Counted from the first letter of the stretch, positions 35,373 to 44,983 are shown. The stretch is DNA of 64,000 nucleotides from Desulfobulbus propionicus (GCA_002748735.1 PDTC01000015.1:1-64000); one strand, 5' to 3'. A program made the numbers and translations. The notes: generated from the letters alone by a model not told the origin.

Positions 35373-36017
35373 GTGGCATTGATTATTGAACGAATTGTCC
35401 TGACAGGTTTCCGGGCAACCGGTAAAAGCGTGACTGGCAGACTCCTGGCGCGTCAACTTGACTGGCAATTTCAGGATACCGACGACCTTCTTGTTTCCCG
35501 CTTTGGGTGCTCGGTGGAGGAGTATGTCGGAAAAAATGGCTGGGAAAAGTTCAGGCAGGCGGAAGCAGATGTGCTGCAGGCGTTGAGGAACAGTCATCGC
35601 CACGTCATCGCTACCGGCGGCGGCGCCATTCAGCATACCAGGGAATGGTCAGGGCTACGCCAGGGCGGTTTGGTGATTTGGCTTCATGCCCCTGTCGATG
35701 TCATTAAACAACGTATGGCATCCAGTCTCGATAGTGACAAGGGGCGGCCTTCGCTGACAGGTGGTGATCCGCTTGATGAAGTGGAAGAGGTGCTGCGGGG
35801 TAGAGAACCCCTGTATCGTGCAGGTGCGGACCTGGAGTTTGACAGCAGCACCCTGAGCCCGGCTGAGCTGGTCAGCCGGGTGGCAGGAAAGATTTACCTA
35901 ACAGAGACAGGTCTGGGAAAGGTGCGGCAACTCCCCCCAAGGCCGACGGAGGAGCCTGAGATTGTTGCAAAAGGAAAAAATCGTGAAGACGGTCTGGATC
36001 GTAACCAGGGAATATGA
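35373..36017 (+). CDS. aroK: Shikimate kinase
   Basis: Phosphorylates shikimate at O3 in aromatic amino acid synthesis. Walker A GFRATGKS (12-19), the shikimate-binding DTDD (35-38), and ATGGGAI (about 79-85) are intact; RPSLTGGDP near 124-132 is the lid. 214 residues, longer than the usual 170-180 because of a C-terminal tail with Pro/Glu repeats. GTG start at 35373 follows GAGAGGG. The last 35 nt overlap the next gene. Confidence 0.93.
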   Translation: MALIIERIVLTGFRATGKSVTGRLLARQLDWQFQDTDDLLVSRFGCSVEEYVGKNGWEKFRQAEADVLQALRNSHRHVIATGGGAIQHTREWSGLRQGGLVIWLHAPVDVIKQRMASSLDSDKGRPSLTGGDPLDEVEEVLRGREPLYRAGADLEFDSSTLSPAELVSRVAGKIYLTETGLGKVRQLPPRPTEEPEIVAKGKNREDGLDRNQGI

Positions 36018-37608
36018 CGGGCTTGCCGGTGCAGGTGGCGTCAAAGACGTCAGTCGTCAACTGGCTGAGGCGCTGGTCGCGCACGGTGATGTTGCGGTGA
36101 CCGTGGTCTTGCCAAAATACGGGTTTATGGACGCGCAACGCCTGGGCTTTTCGCCCTTGCAGTTCTGTGCCCCCGGCAGCTCCGGGTTTGGTGATGTCTT
36201 TGCCGTGGATATGAACTATACCCGGGAAGAGCGGCGAGAGGATGTTTCCGCCTGGTGCGCAACTATCAAGGGTGTGCGGATTATCCTTTTGGAGTCGCTG
36301 CGGTTTACTGAAAAGCGTGACGTCTACACCTACACCTCTCAGGAGCAGGCTGTAGAGGGCTGGAAACGACGTGGCAGCGGACATTTTGATTATTTCGCCA
36401 TGAATATTCTCCTGCAAAAGGCGGCGCTTGATCTTATGATTCTACTTGGCGAACGGCCGAGTATCATCCACTGCCAGGATGGCCATACCGCAGTCCTGGC
36501 GGCGATGATCAGGGAGACCAGCGGATATCGCCACTACTTCCGTGCAAGTGGTGTTGTCGTCACTATCCATAACGCCGGTCAGGGGTATCACCAGGAGATA
36601 GGTGACCTGCCCTTTGCCCAGGCAGTGACCGGGCTTCCAGGAAGAGTTATCTACGATTCCAGACTGGGGGACGAGTTTGATCCCTTTGTTGCAGCCTCCG
36701 GCTATGCAGTGCTCAATACTGTCAGCGAAAATTATGCGCGGGAGCTGCAGGAGACCAACGGGGATTACCGGACCGGCTGGTTGGGCCATAAGCTCCTCCA
36801 GCGGGGCATCCACCTTGCTGGCGTGACCAATGGCATCAATCCCGAAGATGTTGATCCCACGCATTCGGAGGAGCTGGGGCTTGCCGCCTCCTTTGATCCT
36901 GGTGCCGGGGATCTTGAAGGAAAAAAAAGATGTAAGGCAGAGGTGTTACGCCTGATTGCAGATGGCGGCCCCTGGGATAAGGTGACCCAGTTCGGCACCC
37001 TCGAGGGCTCGCTCGATCAACCGCTGTTTACCTTTATCGGCCGTTTCACCGAGCAGAAGGGTGTGGATGTCCTTCTCCGCAGCCTGGTCCGGTTACAAGC
37101 CGAAGGGCATGCCTATCGTTGTCTGGTCCTGGGCAGTGGTGATCCCGAGCTGGAAGAACAGCTCCTGGGTATAACTGAAAAGGGCAGCCAGTATGGCAGC
37201 GTCTGTTTTCTGCGTGGATATGACCCCAAGCTGAGTTTCAAGGTCTATGCGGCCGGCGATTTTTTTCTGATTCCCTCAAGTTATGAACCCTGCGGCCTGA
37301 CCGACTACATTGCCCAGCTTCTCGGCAATCTGCCGGTGGTTCACAGTGTCGGCGGTCTGGTCAAGGTCCGGGACGGAGAGACCGGCCTGGCATACAGCGA
37401 CCATTCTCCCGGGTCTTTGACGGATGCCATGTGTCGAGCCATCAACCTGTACGAGAACCATCCCCAGGATATCCGGAAAATGCAGGCCGAGGCTGTACGT
37501 ACCATTCATCGGCATCACACCTGGAAGGTTGTTGTGAAAAAATATTTCCACCTGTACCAGGAGGCCTTGAAGCTGACCGGCGGTAATTGTATGGAAAAAG
37601 ACACCTGA
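35983..37608 (+). CDS. GT5-family glycogen/starch synthase-like glycosyltransferase
   Basis: A 541-residue enzyme of the GT5 family, which adds glucose from ADP- or UDP-glucose to alpha-glucan ends. N-terminal Rossmann domain to about 260 and the C-terminal nucleotide-binding domain with TFIGRFTEQKGVDVLLRSL and SSYEPCGLTDY, whose Glu is the family's catalytic candidate. The KTGGL motif of standard GlgA (ADP-glucose binding Lys15) reads GAGGVKDV here, so the nucleotide sugar may differ. GTG 35983 is chosen because AAGGA lies 8 nt before it; an earlier TTG is weaker. It overlaps the shikimate kinase gene by 35 bp. Confidence 0.85.
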   Translation: MKTVWIVTREYDGLAGAGGVKDVSRQLAEALVAHGDVAVTVVLPKYGFMDAQRLGFSPLQFCAPGSSGFGDVFAVDMNYTREERREDVSAWCATIKGVRIILLESLRFTEKRDVYTYTSQEQAVEGWKRRGSGHFDYFAMNILLQKAALDLMILLGERPSIIHCQDGHTAVLAAMIRETSGYRHYFRASGVVVTIHNAGQGYHQEIGDLPFAQAVTGLPGRVIYDSRLGDEFDPFVAASGYAVLNTVSENYARELQETNGDYRTGWLGHKLLQRGIHLAGVTNGINPEDVDPTHSEELGLAASFDPGAGDLEGKKRCKAEVLRLIADGGPWDKVTQFGTLEGSLDQPLFTFIGRFTEQKGVDVLLRSLVRLQAEGHAYRCLVLGSGDPELEEQLLGITEKGSQYGSVCFLRGYDPKLSFKVYAAGDFFLIPSSYEPCGLTDYIAQLLGNLPVVHSVGGLVKVRDGETGLAYSDHSPGSLTDAMCRAINLYENHPQDIRKMQAEAVRTIHRHHTWKVVVKKYFHLYQEALKLTGGNCMEKDT

Positions 37609-37773
37609 AACGGCGAGACTGTTGTTGTGTCTTGCCTCTGGTGAGCTGAGGCCGCGAACACTCTTTGCTCATGGCCCAAGGTTCTTTTTACAGGTGGTAA
37701 AAGAGTGGGGTACTCCATCTTCTGGTGGAAAAAATATTAAGCAATTTCAATATATTATTAACAGGAGAAAACC

Positions 37774-38778
37774 ATGGCGATCAGAATGGGTATCAATGGA
37801 TTCGGGAGGATCGGCAGGAACATTTTTCGGGCGCTCAACAGCGACCCGGCATTTGCCGAGATAGAGGTGGTCGGTATCAACGACCTTACCGATGTAAAGA
37901 CTATCGCCCATCTGGTGAAGTATGACTCGATGATGGGCACGGATGCCAGGGCAGTTGAGGCAGCGAACAGTGCTATTGTCGTCAATGGTACCCAGATACC
38001 GGTGTCCAGTTATCCAGACCCTGCTGATATTCCCTGGGGGGAACTGGGTGCCGAGTATGTACTCGAGTGCACCGGACGGTTTCGCACCCTGGAAACTGCC
38101 AAGGTACACATCGATGGCGGCGCGTCCAAGGTTATTATCTCCGCCCCTGCCAAGGGAGACGTCAAGACCTTTGTTATGGGGGTTAACGAGGATGAGTACA
38201 ATCCCACTGAACATCACGTGGTCAGTAACGCCTCCTGCACCACCAACTGCCTGGCGCCTGTCGCCCGGGTCGTTCTTGATAATTTTGGCATCAAGCGCGG
38301 CCTGATGACCACGGTACACGCCTATACCGGGGATCAACGTCTCCTGGATTTTCCCCATGCCGACCTGCGGCGGGCCCGCGCCGCAGGGTTGTCGATGGTT
38401 CCCACCAAGACAGGAGCTGCGGCCGCGGTCGCCCTGGTTATCCCTGAGTTAAAAGGTAAATTTGACGGCCTGGCCGTACGGGTACCGACCCCGGTGGTCA
38501 GTCTGGTGGATGTGGTCATCGAGGTGGAAAAGGAGACCTCAGCCGCTGAAATCAACAAGGCCCTGGCTGATAGTGCCAACCGTTATCTGGGATATACCGA
38601 AGAACCTCTGGTCTCCATCGATTTTCAGGGTGACCCGCATTCCTCGATTGTCGACGGACTCTGCACAAAGGTCTCCGGTACTTCGGTGAAGATCATGAGC
38701 TGGTACGACAATGAATGGGGCTACTCGAACCGAATGCTCGATCTGATGCTCCATATGGAGGCAAACAAGGCCCTGTAA
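37774..38778 (+). CDS. gap: Glyceraldehyde-3-phosphate dehydrogenase (type I)
   Basis: Oxidative phosphorylation of glyceraldehyde 3-phosphate with NAD+ in glycolysis or the reverse in gluconeogenesis. 334 residues with NAD-binding MGINGFGRIGRNIFRA (5-20), nucleophile Cys155 in SNASCTTNCLAP, and the C-terminal SWYDNEWGYSNRMLDL. Asp38 in GINDLTD predicts NAD over NADP preference. AGGAG lies 6 nt before the ATG. A GC-rich hairpin follows the stop. Confidence 0.96.
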   Translation: MAIRMGINGFGRIGRNIFRALNSDPAFAEIEVVGINDLTDVKTIAHLVKYDSMMGTDARAVEAANSAIVVNGTQIPVSSYPDPADIPWGELGAEYVLECTGRFRTLETAKVHIDGGASKVIISAPAKGDVKTFVMGVNEDEYNPTEHHVVSNASCTTNCLAPVARVVLDNFGIKRGLMTTVHAYTGDQRLLDFPHADLRRARAAGLSMVPTKTGAAAAVALVIPELKGKFDGLAVRVPTPVVSLVDVVIEVEKETSAAEINKALADSANRYLGYTEEPLVSIDFQGDPHSSIVDGLCTKVSGTSVKIMSWYDNEWGYSNRMLDLMLHMEANKAL

Positions 38779-38802
38779 GTGGCAAGGGACTCAGACCTGA
38801 AG

Positions 38803-38833
38803 CGGGAGAGCCTGCAAAGGTGCAGCTCTCCCG
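38803..38833 (+). terminator. Stem-loop downstream of gap
   Basis: CGGGAGAG at 38803-38810 pairs with CTCTCCCG at 38826-38833, with extra CTGC/GCAG pairing inside. No T-run follows, so this may stabilise the mRNA 3' end or act with Rho rather than be an intrinsic terminator. The rest of the 320-bp gap to 39097 holds nothing I recognise. Confidence 0.5.
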
Positions 38834-39097
38834 AAGCAATCTGGGCTAAGCCAGAAAGGATCACTACCCGGGAATAGAATGCTATCTGTCTTATCTCTTT
38901 ATTGCTTACCCTGGTAGGCTGTTTAAAAATTTTCTCCGTAACAGTCACGGAGCAAAAGAGATACAGCTGGCAATCTTGACGAACTTGCTATCACCTCTTC
39001 TCTAAAGAACATTCAGACAAGTCAGATGTTGAAAAAAAAACAACGTCTCATGCGGTATGGTGAGGTGAATTCTGGTTAACAGAACCGTTCTAAAAAA

Positions 39098-39523
39098 TCA
39101 GGTGAGAATAAAGCCGTCGGTGAACTGTCCACCTATGCGGTTGCCAGTGATGGTGACAACGCGTAACTTTCGCAAGGCAAGACCGCCTGAAGCTGAACGG
39201 TATTTAAGGTTGACCTCCCCTCCGGAGGAGAGAAACCTGCAATACTGTGGGGCCATGGTGAAGCCAACGCCTCTTACAGAGAGATCTGTGAGATAGACAG
39301 GATACTCTTGACCTCCACTCAGGATAACGAGGGCCTTGCCGCTGGTTACCTCTCTGTTCTCTTTGCGATGATTCAAGGTATAGGTAGTTGCCAGACCACA
39401 GGTACAACGAAAAATTTTTTTCCTGAGACCTGACGGTACAGGCACCCACCGGCGCCTGGAACATCGTGAGCAGGTAATCCTTATTCTTCCACCTTTTACG
39501 TTACTCGTCCCGGTGCGGGGCAT
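39098..39523 (-). CDS. PilZ-domain protein with an N-terminal zinc ribbon
   Basis: A 141-residue protein. Residues 1-50 hold a zinc-ribbon-like head, C18-SR-C21 and C40-T-C42, with a basic RRRW stretch between. The rest fits a PilZ-like beta-barrel: LTDLSVRGVGF (78-88) is the DxSxxG part of the motif that binds cyclic di-GMP in canonical PilZ proteins. The RxxxR part is not clear, so c-di-GMP binding is uncertain. Soluble, no signal peptide. Zinc-ribbon/PilZ fusions are common in Desulfobacterota and their roles are mostly unknown. Confidence 0.72.
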   Translation of the reverse strand: MPRTGTSNVKGGRIRITCSRCSRRRWVPVPSGLRKKIFRCTCGLATTYTLNHRKENREVTSGKALVILSGGQEYPVYLTDLSVRGVGFTMAPQYCRFLSSGGEVNLKYRSASGGLALRKLRVVTITGNRIGGQFTDGFILT

Positions 39524-39623
39524 GGCATACCTCCTCGAAAAAATGCAACGCAGGGGGGTATGTCAGGGCGATTCTAACAGCAGGGTCAGTGTTAGATTTG
39601 AGAAAAAGCCGACGACGTCCAGG

Positions 39624-40085
39624 TCAAAACCCCCAGAGTAACCTCCTGCTCACCCACCCTTTGACCCCCTTTTCTTCGTGTTCAACCTTAGCCCAACCTT
39701 TCTTCTGTTCCAGGGTCTTAAAAACAACCCCGTAAATTGCCTTGGCCACGATCCGGTTGGAAGTCCCTGGGCCACTGCGGATATTTATCGTCTCACCGTT
39801 TTTTTTATGGACCTTCACAATCATATGCGGGGTTGAAGATGTCATCTTTCTATGCACCCACCCAACTGATCCTTCAAAATCCTGAACACGCAGCCAGTCA
39901 CCTGAGCGTTTCAGCACCTTGAGGGGAAAACCATCACCCAACTGCCACACAACCTTGTACTGTGTACCCGGCCCTGAACGAAGGTTGACATCGTCACCGC
40001 TGATGGAAACCATTTTTGCAAAAAGCTCACAGGGGAGAAAAAACATTAAAAAAAACAAGAAGAAGAACACCACTCGTTTATTCAT
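39624..40085 (-). CDS. Secreted protein with two bacterial SH3 domains
   Basis: A 153-residue exported protein. A signal peptide with a very Phe-rich core (FFFLFFLMFFLP, 7-18) ends near ALFAK-like residue 24. Two SH3b domains follow, each with the NLRSGPGT or NIRSGPGT signature (33-40 and 101-108) and a closing GWV motif. Such domains bind cell-wall peptides or metal ions in envelope proteins. ATG 40085 is chosen over 40106 because the signal sequence starts there. It lies downstream of parB on the same strand. Confidence 0.8.
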   Translation of the reverse strand: MNKRVVFFFLFFLMFFLPCELFAKMVSISGDDVNLRSGPGTQYKVVWQLGDGFPLKVLKRSGDWLRVQDFEGSVGWVHRKMTSSTPHMIVKVHKKNGETINIRSGPGTSNRIVAKAIYGVVFKTLEQKKGWAKVEHEEKGVKGWVSRRLLWGF

Positions 40086-40233
40086 CGGATCATTTTTTTG
40101 GTACATTTTGCCACATACTGGACAGGGTTGCGGATCGTTTTGTTTTTTCGAAGAAGAGGGTATCAGCAGCCGACACGCTCTTCACCCCCGCGTTTCGTTT
40201 TCAGCTGAACACTTCCCATCTTATATGAGCGAA

Positions 40234-41133
40234 TCAACGCGCTGGCCTCTGAATGGTATTGGTTAACAAGGCGCACAACCGGTCAAGATCATCGCTGGAG
40301 TAGTATTCTATCTCCAGTTTTCCCCTCTTACCACTTTGGATAATTCGAACTTTTGTGTTCAGACAGTTGGTCAACTGGTTGAGGAGTGTATGACAGTAAT
40401 CAGCCGGGAGTTCGCTGGTTCTTGGTGGACGCCCATGAGTCGCCCCTTGACTGTTTTGAGGTCTTGCCAGCTGACGACACAAATTTTCTGTTGCACGTAC
40501 GGACAAATTTTCACTGATGATACGGTCACGTACCTGCAGCATAACATCGGGCAGTTCTTTAAGGCGCAAAAGTACCCTTGCGTGCCCCTCGCTGAGTTTA
40601 GCGGAAAGAACATCATCACGAATGTCCTGTGGCAGCCCCAGCAAGCGCAAGGTATTGGTGATAGTTGAGCGCTGTTTACCGACCCGTTGTGCGACGTCCT
40701 CCTGCGTCAGGCCAAATTCTTCAATCAACCGCTCATAGGCCATAGCCTCTTCAATGGGATTTAAGTCATGACGCTGAATATTTTCAATAAGCGCAAGTTC
40801 GAGGCGTTCGCCTTCACCATTTTCCGTCATCACCACGACAGGAACTTCAGCTTTTCCTGCAATCCTGGCAGCTCTAAGCCGACGCTCTCCAGCGATGAGA
40901 TCATAGCGATTACCCTTGGCCTTGCTGACCAAAAGTGGCTGAAGAACCCCTTTCTCCCTGATAGACTCAGCCAGTTCTACCAACTTATCCTCATCGAAAT
41001 AACTACGGGGCTGATCTGCATTGGGCCGTATCTTTTCGATATCACACAAAAAAAACCGACTATCCTCTGGGTCAAGATCTTCGTCAGGAAGCAAGGCGCC
41101 AACACCTCGGCCAAGTATTTTCCGGGATGCCAT
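40234..41133 (-). CDS. parB: Chromosome partitioning protein ParB
   Basis: CTP-dependent DNA clamp that loads at parS and spreads. 299 residues: N-terminal MASRKILGRGVGALLPD, the CTP-binding GERRLRAARIAG (about 81-92) and ENIQRHDLNPIEEA (about 117-130), and a helix-turn-helix (QEDVAQRVGKQRSTITNTLRLL broken at 148-166). An exact parS sequence lies just upstream of parA. The ParB ATG overlaps the ParA stop by 1 nt, so ParA and ParB are translated in a coupled fashion. Confidence 0.96.
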   Translation of the reverse strand: MASRKILGRGVGALLPDEDLDPEDSRFFLCDIEKIRPNADQPRSYFDEDKLVELAESIREKGVLQPLLVSKAKGNRYDLIAGERRLRAARIAGKAEVPVVVMTENGEGERLELALIENIQRHDLNPIEEAMAYERLIEEFGLTQEDVAQRVGKQRSTITNTLRLLGLPQDIRDDVLSAKLSEGHARVLLRLKELPDVMLQVRDRIISENLSVRATENLCRQLARPQNSQGATHGRPPRTSELPADYCHTLLNQLTNCLNTKVRIIQSGKRGKLEIEYYSSDDLDRLCALLTNTIQRPAR

Positions 41134-41900
41134 CAGGAATTCCTCCGTAGAAGTTCATTACCAAGTTGTTGGTAGGCTTTGGCACCGGGGCAATTCTTGT
41201 CGTACTCAATAACCGTCATACCGTGACTGGGGCTTTCACTCAACCTGACATTTCTCGGAATAACGGTGGAGAAGACCTGTTCTTTGAAGTGCGTTTTCAC
41301 CTCGTTGGCAACAGTATGTGTGAGGCGGTTACGACGATCATACATTGTCAACAACAGCCCCTCGATATAGAGCCCCGGGTTCAGCGACTTTTTGACCCGA
41401 CGAATGGTACTGATCAACTGTGCCAGTCCTTCCAGGGCAAAATATTCGCATTGGAGCGGAATGAGCACAGAATCAGCTGCGGTTAAGCCATTCACCGTCA
41501 AAAGCCCCAGAGAAGGTGGACAGTCAATAATGACATAGTCGTAGATAGCCCCCAGTGAACGAACAATGCGCTTGAGCTGTTTTTCTCGATCAACCACAGA
41601 GATAATTTCGATTTCCGCACCTACGAGGTCAATAGAGGCGGGCAAGACAAACATGTTTTTTATACTGGTCGGCTGAACGCATTCCGCAGCGACGCTTCCT
41701 CCGGTATAACAATGATAGAGGGATGGAAGACTCTCCTGCGACTGGAGCCCTGCCCCGCTGGAGGCGTTACCCTGGGGGTCTGAGTCGACAAGCAAGACCT
41801 GTTTACCCCGTTTTGCCAAAGCGGCAGACAGATTGAGCGCCGTGGTGGTTTTACCAACACCACCTTTCTGATTAGCACAGGCAATAATTTTTGTCTTCAA
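41133..41900 (-). CDS. parA: Chromosome partitioning ATPase ParA (Soj)
   Basis: A 255-residue Walker-type ATPase that moves ParB-parS complexes. Deviant Walker A KGGVGKTTT (12-20) with its signature lysines, DSDPQGNASSG (39-49), and the C-terminal SHGMTVIEYDKNCPGA stretch. Short N-terminus without an HTH marks it as chromosomal Soj-type rather than plasmid type Ia. The parA-parB pair with parS suggests the window is near the replication origin, although gidAB/rpmH are not seen. Confidence 0.96.
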   Translation of the reverse strand: MKTKIIACANQKGGVGKTTTALNLSAALAKRGKQVLLVDSDPQGNASSGAGLQSQESLPSLYHCYTGGSVAAECVQPTSIKNMFVLPASIDLVGAEIEIISVVDREKQLKRIVRSLGAIYDYVIIDCPPSLGLLTVNGLTAADSVLIPLQCEYFALEGLAQLISTIRRVKKSLNPGLYIEGLLLTMYDRRNRLTHTVANEVKTHFKEQVFSTVIPRNVRLSESPSHGMTVIEYDKNCPGAKAYQQLGNELLRRNS

Positions 41901-41990
41901 TGCATATCCCCGTCATTGAAAAAGCAGCGCTAAAGTGAGATGAAGTGACAGTATACCCCTCCGTCAGTCTCTGTGCATCACTTCTTTTCA

Positions 41991-42006
41991 TGTTGCACGT
42001 GAAACA
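41991..42006. promoter_or_regulatory. parS centromere site
   Basis: TGTTGCACGTGAAACA matches the bacterial consensus TGTTNCACGTGAAACA at every position. It is the CACGTG-centred ParB loading site, 91 bp upstream of parA. Confidence 0.93.
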
Positions 42007-42064
42007 TGTTCAAGCAACGATGTCCGGCGGCGCAGCCTGGCGGGCAAAAGGGGCTGTCATCTGT

Positions 42065-44983
42065 TCAGATTTCAGAAACAACATCAAAGAGATTGTGCTG
42101 CTCAAGAAGCTTTGCGTTACCAATCGTTACTCGATAACTGTTACGGTTCAGGTCTGCAAAGTTGTCAGCAAACTCCCGCAAGTCCTCCACTGTAGTTCTG
42201 AGTATAGCGTCTATTCTTTGCTGTTTGAACGTTGCGGTGATGCCGTTGAGATATTCATCTCTCGCCGTAACAGCTTTCACTACAGGCCCCTGAAGGGGAG
42301 TGCAGGCGCCATACGTACCGACTATCAGTTGCTGCAACGCTCCAGGGGTAAGTTCGAGAGAGCGCACCTGGCCGGCAATTTCCTCATATGCCTGGTAGGT
42401 CTTACTGATTTGCGGGTCACGGTAGCTCACAAAAGCACAGTTACCGCTACGATGATTAAATTGGACAAAACAGCCGTAGGCCCCACCTGCTTGCCTGACG
42501 GTATTCCACAGGTAATCCCTGGACAGCCAGGTCTTTAACACCTCGAAGCTTCCTGTATATCCGCCGTCTCTTGAAAAAAGCTTGCCGCCGAGGACATTAA
42601 AAACAACCTCAGCCGAGGTGGCAAAGGCCTGGCTACCTGGTTGTTTTGCAAGCAGTGGCAGGCGAGGATGTTCAGGTAGCGGAGAGGCATCAAGTCCGGA
42701 AAAAAGGGAAGGGGCTGAGTGTTCGAATGTCTCTATAACCGCATTGTCACCCACGACATGTGCCACCATTCGATCCTGACGAAGGACCTGCGTCTTCAAC
42801 CGCTCAAGAATATCAAGAAAAGACTCTTCGTTGGCATCGTAATCCTGTGCTAGTGTTTTAAGGGCCTGATAGGCAGTCGCGCCGACAACCAGTTCGTTAT
42901 ATACTCCTGCTGAACTGAGGCTGGACATTGCACGTACAACTGCCAGCTGATACCCTTCGCTTTGAGCACCATGCTCCTCCCAGGTAAATTCTCGTTGAAC
43001 TATTTCTCGGATCCTACGCCGGTTATGAAAGGAGACCTCCGTTAAAAGAGAGCATATAAGCTCCATGGCTCGATCCTGATACAGAGAAAGACATTTCAAT
43101 CCAAACCACTGGAGAGGTCGAACCTCTTCACTCTGGTGCACGGGAAGGTATGCAGTGAAAGAGGAAGAAAATCCACCTGTGTAGGTATTGATTTCCTTGG
43201 CAAGCTGGATGTAGCTCTTGGTTGTTGTGCCTATCTCCGTAACCAGCGTCGCAAATATCTCCAGATAGGGAAGAAGCTCTGGATCAACACCTCGGCAATC
43301 AAACCCAACGTTCACATAACAGATACCGTGGGTGGGGAGCTCGCTGGTGATCAGTTCCATGACACCAAGCCTGTCGGAGGTCACCTCGTGAAAAAGGGGG
43401 GAAGGATCAAGGTCTACCAACGACAGTCGGGGCAGGCACTGAAGATCACGTTCAGTATTCACTGAAGCCTGCTGCTCCATACTGTGCATCGTTCTCTCTA
43501 GAAGTTCTTGCCGCTGTTGCTCGCCTAACCGTGCAGCATGGGCGCTAAGGCGACGTTCCTCTTCTGCCATGTTCTCCTGCAGGCGTTCCGGATCTGGACG
43601 AAGACAAACGGTCGCGGTTGCCGGGTTTTCCAAAAGATATTCGCGGATAAGCGTTTCAAGATATCCTTCATCAAGGGCAAGCCTTCGGAGCTCATCAAAA
43701 AGGTCTGTCATCTGCATGGCGACGAAGGGATCAAGCCCGTGCTTTAACGCAGGGATGGCCTTGCCGATTAACTCTAACCCCTGCTGGGCCTTGTTGGTTT
43801 CTTCACGTTGACCAAATTCAAATTTGTTAAGTTCAGCAAGCACAAGTTCTCGCTCCAGGCCCTGATGCACCAGGCTGGCAAGGGTCTGGTGGTACACGGA
43901 CTTGAAGGCGTCGAGATGTTCAGGTTCAGCACCGACCAGGTAGGTCATCATAACAGTCTTAAAACTGGAGTTATGGATAAACAGGCCACCAAAATCCTTA
44001 CACAGATCACGTTCAAAGATGGCAAGTTTCAGGGGTGATGCATCAGAGTTGAAGAGAATGTTGGCGATAACCTGAAAAGCGGTATTCCTGAGTCTGTCTT
44101 CAGCCGTGCCAATGACTGAGCTTACGGCAAGAAACGTTCGACCATCCAGAGACGTGCCAAGGGGAACGGGATAGGTGTCCTCGACAAAAACTGGATGGAC
44201 AAGATCGTGGCCATGGTTAATCTCCGCAGGCTGTACTGGGCTGGTGAAGTCATTGAAAAAACGCTCTTCAACAAAGGCAAGCTCTTCCTCCAGATTCGCA
44301 TCACCGTAGAAAAAAAGCGTGCAGTTCGACGGATGGTAATGACTCCGATGAAAGCGTAAAAAGTCTTGGTAAGAGAGATTTGGGATGTGGCGCGGATCAC
44401 CCCCAGATTCATGTGCGTACGTTGAGCCAGGCATCAACGCTTTGTAGCTGTTGTGAAAGAGTGCTCGGATAGGGTCAGAATACTCGCCCTTCATTTCATT
44501 AAAAACGACCCCCTGATATTTGAGTGGCTGCGTAAGGGATTCCAAATGATAGTGCCATCCCTCCTGCTCAAAAGTCGTCTGCAGAAGAAGCGGATGCAGG
44601 GTAACGTCACAGTAGACGTCCATTATATTGAAATATTCTTTGCTGTTACGTGTAGCAAAGGGGTACCAGGTGGTATCCGCGCCGGTCAAGGCGTTAAGGT
44701 AGGTCATAAGACCTCCCTTATTTATTTCTCCAAAGACGTCTTTTACTGGATATTTTTTTGATCCCATAAGGACCGAATGCTCAAGGATGTGAGCAACACC
44801 AGTGGAATCAGTCGGAACGGTACGAAAAGCTAGACAAAAGGTTTTATTTGGGTCCTGGTTTTTCAGGGCCAGGGCCTGGCAGCCAAGACGCCGATGCCTG
44901 AAGAGATATGCGGTGGTGTCATGCTGGTCGAGATGGGCAATCTTTTCAAGGGTAAATCCGTGATACTCACATCCTGTTTTCAT
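42065..44983 (-). CDS. M16C insulinase-type metalloprotease (PreP/Cym1-like)
   Basis: A 972-residue zinc protease of the presequence-protease subfamily: two M16 halves joined by a linker, forming a closed chamber that degrades unfolded peptides. The inverted zinc motif HILEH is at 65-69 with the second Glu about 76 residues later in the EYFNIMDVYCDVTL to FEQEGW region. The second half starts near 520 and lacks an active HxxEH, as expected. No signal peptide, so it is probably cytosolic and clears peptides. AAGCATTAAACGT-like leader shows no clear promoter. Confidence 0.9.
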   Translation of the reverse strand: MKTGCEYHGFTLEKIAHLDQHDTTAYLFRHRRLGCQALALKNQDPNKTFCLAFRTVPTDSTGVAHILEHSVLMGSKKYPVKDVFGEINKGGLMTYLNALTGADTTWYPFATRNSKEYFNIMDVYCDVTLHPLLLQTTFEQEGWHYHLESLTQPLKYQGVVFNEMKGEYSDPIRALFHNSYKALMPGSTYAHESGGDPRHIPNLSYQDFLRFHRSHYHPSNCTLFFYGDANLEEELAFVEERFFNDFTSPVQPAEINHGHDLVHPVFVEDTYPVPLGTSLDGRTFLAVSSVIGTAEDRLRNTAFQVIANILFNSDASPLKLAIFERDLCKDFGGLFIHNSSFKTVMMTYLVGAEPEHLDAFKSVYHQTLASLVHQGLERELVLAELNKFEFGQREETNKAQQGLELIGKAIPALKHGLDPFVAMQMTDLFDELRRLALDEGYLETLIREYLLENPATATVCLRPDPERLQENMAEEERRLSAHAARLGEQQRQELLERTMHSMEQQASVNTERDLQCLPRLSLVDLDPSPLFHEVTSDRLGVMELITSELPTHGICYVNVGFDCRGVDPELLPYLEIFATLVTEIGTTTKSYIQLAKEINTYTGGFSSSFTAYLPVHQSEEVRPLQWFGLKCLSLYQDRAMELICSLLTEVSFHNRRRIREIVQREFTWEEHGAQSEGYQLAVVRAMSSLSSAGVYNELVVGATAYQALKTLAQDYDANEESFLDILERLKTQVLRQDRMVAHVVGDNAVIETFEHSAPSLFSGLDASPLPEHPRLPLLAKQPGSQAFATSAEVVFNVLGGKLFSRDGGYTGSFEVLKTWLSRDYLWNTVRQAGGAYGCFVQFNHRSGNCAFVSYRDPQISKTYQAYEEIAGQVRSLELTPGALQQLIVGTYGACTPLQGPVVKAVTARDEYLNGITATFKQQRIDAILRTTVEDLREFADNFADLNRNSYRVTIGNAKLLEQHNLFDVVSEI

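Noticed and set aside
42101-42538. Long plus-strand frame antisense to the M16C protease gene
   Set aside because: Shadow of the coding frame; no ribosome site and no recognisable domain.
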